The notes under the pieces: model-generated
What the model was told of the DNA's origin: nothing
Database searches by the model: none
The model's input: only the letters and a program-made list of their open reading frames with translations
NCBI GenBank assembly: GCA_013042825.1
Contig: JABDPL010000084.1
Location: 1-11,047, forward strand
Length of the DNA stretch: 11,047 bases
Direction of reading: 5' to 3'
Source: Flavobacteriaceae bacterium
GTDB taxonomy: Bacteria; Bacteroidota; Bacteroidia; Flavobacteriales; Flavobacteriaceae
Made by a program: the position numbers and the translations under genes
Shown: piece by piece, positions 5,733 through 11,047 of the stretch
Layout: every line of letters starts with the position of its first letter
Numbering within the stretch: position 1 is the stretch's first letter

Positions 5733-8138
5733 TTATGCGCCAAAGATATGGAGTTCAGTAAAGTCTTTATCGATCTTCATGCTACCACTGCCATTCAATT
5801 TTAATTCCTTGGGGTCGATATAGACATTATCTACCTGGACCTTTGAAATTTTAAAGGGGAGTCCGTGAAATTTTAGCTCGAAGGTTTCATATTCCTTGAT
5901 GAATTTACCTTCCTTATGTTGCTGAAGGATCAATTCTTTTTCTTTACCGGTAAACTTAAAGGTCCGGTAACTATATCTTCCCTTGGTATAATCATATCCG
6001 TCATGGCCATCATCGTAGAATTCTGACCTATGTTTCCCGAGCTTGAAATACACATCAAGGACGACTTCCTTAAAATCCTTTTCTCCAACGTATTGTTGCA
6101 CGGGATACTTTGGAATAACCGCGCCTTCAGCAATAAAGATCGGGATCTGATCGATCTCAGCATCTACCCATTTCTCTTTTCCGCCTTCCACGATCTCATC
6201 AGTCCAGAAATTATACCAACGTCCTCTGGGAATATACATGCGCCGCCCCTTGGCATTAGGTTCCAGGATAGGACACACAAGAATACTATCACCAAAAATG
6301 AATTCATCGGTTCGATAATGGGTCTGATGATCTTCCTGATCATAAAGGACCAGGGATTTCAATATTGGAGTACCTTCATTCACCAGGTTCCAGAATGCTG
6401 TGTACAAATAGGGTAAAAGTTGGTATCTAAGCTCGATAAACTTCCTGACAATGTCGGTAACATCATCATCAAAAGCCCATGGTTCCTGGTCGCCATGATC
6501 ACCGCTGGAGTGCACCCTGCAGAATGGATGGAAGACGCCCAATTGAATCCACCGTGTAAATAGTTCACCCTGCGGTTGTTCGGCAAAACCACCTATATCA
6601 CTTCCAACAAATGAGAATCCTGACATCGCGAGTCGCTGGGCCTGAACATTGGCTATCCATAAATGTTCCCAGCTCGCCACATTATCACCAGTCCAGGTTG
6701 ATGCATAGCGTTGTGTACCGGAATAAGCTGCCCGGGTAATGGTAAAGGGCCTCTTAGGATAGCAAAACTTCTTCATGCCATGATATGTAGCTCTTGCCAT
6801 TTGCATGCCGTAAACATTATGAGCTTTTCTATGGCTGCAAGGGTTTCCGTCATAATCGTGTCTTACATCATCGGGAAAGGTCTTATTGGGAACCTCCATT
6901 ACGGCGGGTTCGTTCATGTCATTCCAAACTCCTCTTACACCGATCTCCTCAACCAATTCTTTAAACAGTCCTGACCACCAATCTCTTACTTCGGGCCGGG
7001 TGAAATCGGGGAAATAGCATTCTCCGGGCCAAACCTTGCCCTTCATATATGGCCCGTCGGCACGTTTACAGAAAAAATCCTTTTCAAGCGCATCTCTGAA
7101 AATGGAATAGTCCTTGTCGACTTTTATACCCGGATCGATTATGGCTACGGTTTTGAAACCGTCATCGGCAAGTTCCTTTACCATGCGTTTCGGATTCGGA
7201 AAATATTCCTTGTTCCAAGTAAAACAGCGAAAGCCGTCCATATAATCTATATCGAGGTAAATAGCATCACATGGGATCTTCAGTTTTCTGAATTTAGCTG
7301 CTATTTCCTTGACCTCAGTTTCGGGATAGTAACTCCATTTACACTGATGAAAGCCCAGGGTCCATAAGGGAGGCATGGTATGTGGCTTGCCGGTAAGATC
7401 GGTATAATTCTCTATTACATTATGCATCTCAGGACCGTAAATGAAATAATAGTTCATTTCACCTCCCTGGGACCAAAAACTCGTCACATTCCGCCTTTCG
7501 TAGGCAAAGTCGAAGTGACTTTGGAAGCTGTTATCAAAGAAAATTCCATAGGCTTTATTGTGATGTAAACCTATGTAGAAAGGAATGGCTTTGTAAAGGG
7601 GATCACTTTCTCGTCCGTAGGCATAGGAGTCTGTTACCCAATTCTGATATCGCTTTCCTTTGAGGTTTATGTGTCCCGCCTTGTCTCCCATCCCATAAAA
7701 ACTTTCACGGTCTTCAACAACCTTGCTCATTTTTACGATATTACCACCGTACTCATAACTCTCCTCCCAGTGATATCCCAGTTCATCCTGGTTCACGAGT
7801 GCCCCATCCTTAGCATCATAGAGATAGACCTTGAGATCTTTTTTTGATATCTTACATACAAGCTTGGCAGTTGTTATAACAAAGAATTCCTTTTCTTCCT
7901 CAATCTCCAGCTTATTGTAACCCGTACTGGCATATTTTGTAATCGCATAGGAAAAGTCCTTAGCAAAGGTTCCCGTTGGCGAATATCTGAACCGAATAAC
8001 ACTGTCCCGCAATATGGTGACCTGCAACGCCACATCATTCTCTGTGGAAAAATACAGGGTATCAACATCCTTTTTAAAGGCGATTATTTGGGTCGGAAAT
8101 AAATTCCCTTTATGTTCTAATTCGGTATTAATAATCAT
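5733..8138 (-). CDS. GH31 family alpha-glucosidase
   Basis: This is an 801-residue cytoplasmic-type enzyme; no signal peptide is seen. The N-terminal beta-sandwich is about residues 1-250. The (beta/alpha)8 catalytic barrel is about 255-600 and begins at MPPLWTLGFHQCKWSYY. C-terminal beta domains follow. The GH31 signature GVWNDMNEPAVM gives Asp407 as the nucleophile. Asp485 in TWTGDNVASW is the probable acid/base. LDIDYMDGFRCFTW (295-308) is the usual substrate-binding strand. GH31 alpha-glucosidases release glucose from the non-reducing end of alpha-glucans and maltooligosaccharides with retention. Substrate preference (maltose, isomaltose or other) cannot be read from the sequence. The gene follows glgB by 104 bases on the same strand, fitting a role in glycogen or maltodextrin turnover. 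The start at 8138 keeps the first conserved strand, and no in-frame ATG is nearby upstream. Confidence 0.95.
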   Translation of the reverse strand: MIINTELEHKGNLFPTQIIAFKKDVDTLYFSTENDVALQVTILRDSVIRFRYSPTGTFAKDFSYAITKYASTGYNKLEIEEEKEFFVITTAKLVCKISKKDLKVYLYDAKDGALVNQDELGYHWEESYEYGGNIVKMSKVVEDRESFYGMGDKAGHINLKGKRYQNWVTDSYAYGRESDPLYKAIPFYIGLHHNKAYGIFFDNSFQSHFDFAYERRNVTSFWSQGGEMNYYFIYGPEMHNVIENYTDLTGKPHTMPPLWTLGFHQCKWSYYPETEVKEIAAKFRKLKIPCDAIYLDIDYMDGFRCFTWNKEYFPNPKRMVKELADDGFKTVAIIDPGIKVDKDYSIFRDALEKDFFCKRADGPYMKGKVWPGECYFPDFTRPEVRDWWSGLFKELVEEIGVRGVWNDMNEPAVMEVPNKTFPDDVRHDYDGNPCSHRKAHNVYGMQMARATYHGMKKFCYPKRPFTITRAAYSGTQRYASTWTGDNVASWEHLWIANVQAQRLAMSGFSFVGSDIGGFAEQPQGELFTRWIQLGVFHPFCRVHSSGDHGDQEPWAFDDDVTDIVRKFIELRYQLLPYLYTAFWNLVNEGTPILKSLVLYDQEDHQTHYRTDEFIFGDSILVCPILEPNAKGRRMYIPRGRWYNFWTDEIVEGGKEKWVDAEIDQIPIFIAEGAVIPKYPVQQYVGEKDFKEVVLDVYFKLGKHRSEFYDDGHDGYDYTKGRYSYRTFKFTGKEKELILQQHKEGKFIKEYETFELKFHGLPFKISKVQVDNVYIDPKELKLNGSGSMKIDKDFTELHIFGA

Positions 8139-8160
8139 GGGCGGAGATTTAGAATCACGT

Positions 8161-8180
8161 AAAAAAAAGGAATACTTCCT
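8161..8180 (-). terminator. Possible weak terminator after glgB
   Basis: In the 104-base gap between glgB and GH31, the minus strand reads AGGAA-GTA-TTCCT (8180-8168), a 5-bp stem with a 3-base loop, followed by seven Ts. The stem is short and A/T-rich, so termination would be partial at best. It may reduce rather than stop read-through from glgB into the GH31 gene. The rest of the gap is A/T-rich with no recognised promoter. Confidence 0.4.
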
Positions 8181-8242
8181 AAAAATCGAACTTTAACAGT
8201 ATTCTTTTTAAACAATTTTTCAACTATATCGTTTTCGGAAAT

Positions 8243-10153
8243 CTATTTCACATATTTGAAAGCTACCAATCCAAGCGGCGGAATCGTTATGGGGGCCGAA
8301 TGATTGCGATGGTGCCAGGCCTTTTCCTCGGATTCGGTAATCTTATTTTTGTACTGTCCTGAACCACCGAATTTTTTTAGATCGCTATTGAATATCTCCT
8401 TGATTCGACCCTTAGCAGGCAAACCAATCCTGTAATCTTCCAAGGGAATTGGCGTCATATTGCATGCAATTATCAAATCGTTTTCAGGATGCTCTCCCTT
8501 CCTGATATAGATCAATGATGAATTTTCAGCATCATTATGTTCTATCCATTCAAAACCATCGGCCGTGAATTGTTTCTCGTACAAGGCCGGCTCTTTCTTG
8601 TATAAAGCGTTCAGATCCTTAACCAGATTCTGAATTCCCTTATGGAAATCGTATTTGAGTAAATGCCAGTCAAGACTCTCCTGAAAATTCCACTCTTCAC
8701 TTTGTCCGAACTCGGCGCCCTGGAACAAAAGCTTGGTTCCCGGGTGGGTGAACATATAGGCATATAACAATCTTAAATTAGCAAACCGTTGCCATTCGTC
8801 ACCAGGCATACGACCCAATATCGAACGTTTGCCATAAACCACCTCATCGTGAGAAAGGGGTAACATAAAATTCTCGGTAAACGCATAGGTCATGCTGAAT
8901 GTAAGATCGTTTTGATGATGCTTTCTGTAAATGGGATCCTTGGAAAAATACTGCAAGGTGTCATGCATCCAACCCATCATCCATTTCATGCCAAATCCCA
9001 GGCCTCCAACGAAAGTCGGTCTTGATACCATAGGAAATGAAGTCGACTCCTCGGCAATGGTCTGTATACCATCGAAGCTGCTGTATACCGCCTCATTCAT
9101 CTCTTTCATGAATGCGATGGCTTCCAGATTTTCGCGCCCGCCAAATTGATTGGGTTCCCATTCACCTTCGTTCCTGGAATAATCAAGGAATAACATTGAA
9201 GCTACCGCATCAACCCGAAGCCCATCAGCATGATATTCATCAAGCCAGAACATGGCGTTGCTTATCAAGAAGGATTTAACCTCAGGACGGCCGTAATTAA
9301 AGATCAGACTCTTCCAGTCTGGATGATACCCCTTTCTGTAATCGGGATGCTCATACAGCTGCGATCCATCAAAAAACCCGAGGCCGTGCGCGTCTTCAGG
9401 AAAATGCGACGGCACCCAATCCAGGATCACACCTATGCCATTCTGATGAAATCTATCTACAAGAATCTTGAATTCTTCAGGGTAGCCAAAACGCGAAGTC
9501 GGTGCATAATATCCAGTTAATTGATAACCCCAGGACGGATCGAAAGGATATTCCATGACCGGCATAAATTCAACATGGGTAAAATTCATAGACTTGACAT
9601 AGTCGACCAATTCGTCAGCCATTTCCAGGTATGACAAAAAACGGTCCTCCTCGACATGCCTTTTCCAACTTGACATATGGACTTCATAAACCGAGTAAGG
9701 GGCATTGATCGCATTGTTTTTATGCCTGTTCTTAATCCATTTGCCATCTTTCCACTTGTGGGGCGAATCCCATACGATCGAGGCTGTATTCGGTGGGTGC
9801 TCGCAACGTCGGGCATAGGGATCGGCCTTTTCGGTCTTGATGTCGTTATGGTGGCTTTGAATTTTATATTTATAAGTACTGCCTTTTCCTATATCAGGTA
9901 TAAAACCTTCCCAGATCCCACTTTCATCCCATCTTACATTGAGCTTATGCTCGCCTTCGATCCAGTAATTGAAATCACCAACAACCGAGACCATTTTAGC
10001 ACTTGGTGCCCAGACTGCAAAATATGTGCCTTCGGTTCCGTCAACGGTTATGACATGAGACCCGAATTTTTCATATAATTTGTAGTGCTTGCCCGATTTG
10101 AACAGGTCGATGTCAAATTCGGTAAATAAGCTGTACGCGATTACTTCTGCCAT
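8243..10153 (-). CDS. glgB: 1,4-alpha-glucan branching enzyme
   Basis: This is a 636-residue GH13 enzyme with an N-terminal CBM48 module (about 30-125; YFAVWAPSAKMVSVVGDFNYW at 44-64). The catalytic barrel follows, with VYEVHMSSW at 155-163 and GYQLTGYYAPTSRFG at 209-223. Catalytic residues are Asp315 (GLRVDAVASM), Glu368 (QTIAEESTS) and the stabiliser Asp436 (LPLSHDEVVYGK). A C-terminal all-beta domain closes the protein (about 535-636). GlgB cuts an alpha-1,4 chain and re-attaches it through an alpha-1,6 bond, making the branches of glycogen. The protein is about 100 residues shorter than the E. coli form because it lacks the extra N-terminal N1 module, as in many bacterial GlgBs. The start codon lies inside the preceding maltokinase gene (13-bp overlap), so the two are probably translationally coupled. 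Confidence 0.97.
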   Translation of the reverse strand: MAEVIAYSLFTEFDIDLFKSGKHYKLYEKFGSHVITVDGTEGTYFAVWAPSAKMVSVVGDFNYWIEGEHKLNVRWDESGIWEGFIPDIGKGSTYKYKIQSHHNDIKTEKADPYARRCEHPPNTASIVWDSPHKWKDGKWIKNRHKNNAINAPYSVYEVHMSSWKRHVEEDRFLSYLEMADELVDYVKSMNFTHVEFMPVMEYPFDPSWGYQLTGYYAPTSRFGYPEEFKILVDRFHQNGIGVILDWVPSHFPEDAHGLGFFDGSQLYEHPDYRKGYHPDWKSLIFNYGRPEVKSFLISNAMFWLDEYHADGLRVDAVASMLFLDYSRNEGEWEPNQFGGRENLEAIAFMKEMNEAVYSSFDGIQTIAEESTSFPMVSRPTFVGGLGFGMKWMMGWMHDTLQYFSKDPIYRKHHQNDLTFSMTYAFTENFMLPLSHDEVVYGKRSILGRMPGDEWQRFANLRLLYAYMFTHPGTKLLFQGAEFGQSEEWNFQESLDWHLLKYDFHKGIQNLVKDLNALYKKEPALYEKQFTADGFEWIEHNDAENSSLIYIRKGEHPENDLIIACNMTPIPLEDYRIGLPAKGRIKEIFNSDLKKFGGSGQYKNKITESEEKAWHHRNHSAPITIPPLGLVAFKYVK

Positions 10154-11047
10154 GGTTGATGGTTGATTATATTCGATATTCCTTTAAGAGGTATAACAGC
10201 CCAGCGTGGCCTGCTGTTCAATTCGTATCCCAGTTCGTATACTGCTTTCTCAAGTAAGGAATACTCCAGAAGAAAAATACGTTCCTGTTGATACCCCAGA
10301 TTAAGATTGGCTTCCTTGATCTTTCTGATATACACACCCAGAAAAACACCTATGATGTAACTGTACAGCACCTCACCTGCCTTGAACAATTCCTCCTGCG
10401 GCAATTCATAGTCTTCAAAATGATTGAAAATTGAAGAATAAATCGCGTAATGAAAAGACCTGAAGAGTCCGGCCACATCTTTAAGCGGCGGCTGCTTGAC
10501 CTTTCTATCGCGAATGGTGCTTTCAGGTTCACCTTCAAAATCGAGAATGTAGAAATCATCGTCATTAACCAGGATCTGCCCTAAATGATAATCGCCATGA
10601 ACACGAATGCGTTCACCTTTCAATTTGGTCCAGTCGAATGCGACAAACCGCTTTCTTATAAGATTTTTCTTTCCGAGAAATTCCTGAGCCAATTCCAGTG
10701 CCAGGCCTTCAAGCTTGTGCAGATTGTTCTCTACAGTATTCAATCTATTCTGAAACTGATATAACAATCGATTCTTTAACCAGACCTCGTGATCCCCGTT
10801 GTAGTGCGCCGGTTCAAAAGCGGTTACTTCGAACTCCGACCCTAAAGCGACATGCATCTCTGCCGTTCGCAAGGCCAGGGTCTGTATCTTCAGAAAGAGA
10901 TCGAGCCCCACCCAATCGATCATTCTTGGGGGGACATCCTTGATTTCGAGTCGCTCGAACATTGGCGTTTGGCGGATATCATCGATATTCAGATTTTTTT
11001 CCTTGTACCTTAAAAAGACACTGTGCAATCGATCCAGCATATACTCC
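10141..11047 (-). CDS. Maltokinase domain, C-terminal part of a probable TreS-maltokinase fusion (cut by window edge)
   Basis: The reading frame ends at 10141 and stays open through the right edge. Two further codons (Glu, Tyr) precede the ATG at 11040, so that Met is probably internal. Numbered from that Met, the diagnostic kinase motifs are VHGDYHLGQIL (147-157, catalytic Asp150) and DFEGEP (167-172, metal-binding Asp167). PLKDVAGLFRSFHYA (185-199) follows. The upstream LALRTAEMHVALGSE (55-69) and FEP (75-77) also match the maltokinase family. This enzyme phosphorylates maltose with ATP to maltose-1-phosphate, the donor used by GlgE. In many bacteria the domain is fused behind trehalose synthase (TreS), giving a protein of about 1,100 residues. 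That fusion is likely here but the TreS part is outside the window. The domain's N-terminal cap is missing from view. The gene overlaps glgB by 13 bp. Confidence 0.92.
   Translation of the reverse strand, partial: EYMLDRLHSVFLRYKEKNLNIDDIRQTPMFERLEIKDVPPRMIDWVGLDLFLKIQTLALRTAEMHVALGSEFEVTAFEPAHYNGDHEVWLKNRLLYQFQNRLNTVENNLHKLEGLALELAQEFLGKKNLIRKRFVAFDWTKLKGERIRVHGDYHLGQILVNDDDFYILDFEGEPESTIRDRKVKQPPLKDVAGLFRSFHYAIYSSIFNHFEDYELPQEELFKAGEVLYSYIIGVFLGVYIRKIKEANLNLGYQQERIFLLEYSLLEKAVYELGYELNSRPRWAVIPLKGISNIINHQPWQK

Noticed and set aside
6030..6416. Plus-strand open frame of 128 codons inside the GH31 gene
   Set aside because: It is antisense to the C-terminal beta domains of a complete, conserved enzyme and shows no domain of its own.
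9677..10078. Plus-strand open frame of 133 codons inside glgB
   Set aside because: It is hydrophobic-looking but lies wholly antisense to well-conserved GlgB coding sequence, with no leader and no family resemblance.

Overview
The window looks like chromosomal DNA from a marine-type flavobacterium (Bacteroidota, Flavobacteriia). This is inferred from protein style and gene content, not from a marker gene: an ECF sigma factor, a secreted head-GIN protein, an Atg22/UMF1-type transporter, an M48 lipoprotein and a glycogen cluster, all with A/T-rich leaders that mostly lack Shine-Dalgarno sequences. I found no mobile elements, CRISPR array, tRNA or rRNA. Nothing looks recently transferred. No stretch without a gene exceeds 300 bases; the longest is the 240-base divergent region at 215-454.

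Layout. (1) 1-214, minus: the 5' end of lon, running off the left edge. (2) 215-454: a divergent A/T-rich promoter region with a small inverted repeat in the lon leader. (3) 455-3390, plus: a compact four-gene unit. It comprises an ECF sigma factor with a TTG start, a single-pass membrane protein that fits the anti-sigma position, a secreted protein with a 17-21 residue DY(G) repeat, and a secreted head-GIN protein with a GSGD repeat. It ends at a strong terminator at 3412-3439. (4) 3438-5658, minus: an Atg22/UMF1-like major facilitator and, upstream of it, an M48 metalloprotease lipoprotein. A terminator hairpin lies between them, and its U-tract touches the start codon of the transporter. 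(5) 5733-11047, minus: a glycogen/alpha-glucan block transcribed in the order maltokinase domain (C-terminal part, probably of a TreS-maltokinase fusion, cut by the right edge), glgB, then a GH31 alpha-glucosidase.

How the genes fit together. The right half is consistent with the trehalose-maltose-maltose-1-phosphate route to glycogen. The maltokinase domain would make maltose-1-phosphate and GlgB would branch the glucan. A GlgE maltosyltransferase would be expected further upstream, but it is not in the window. The GH31 enzyme would trim alpha-glucosyl ends. In the left half, the sigma factor and putative anti-sigma probably control export of two repetitive, probably beta-solenoid envelope proteins. 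This is the least understood system in the window and the best candidate for something undescribed. Its position divergent from lon may hint at stress control, but that link is only positional.
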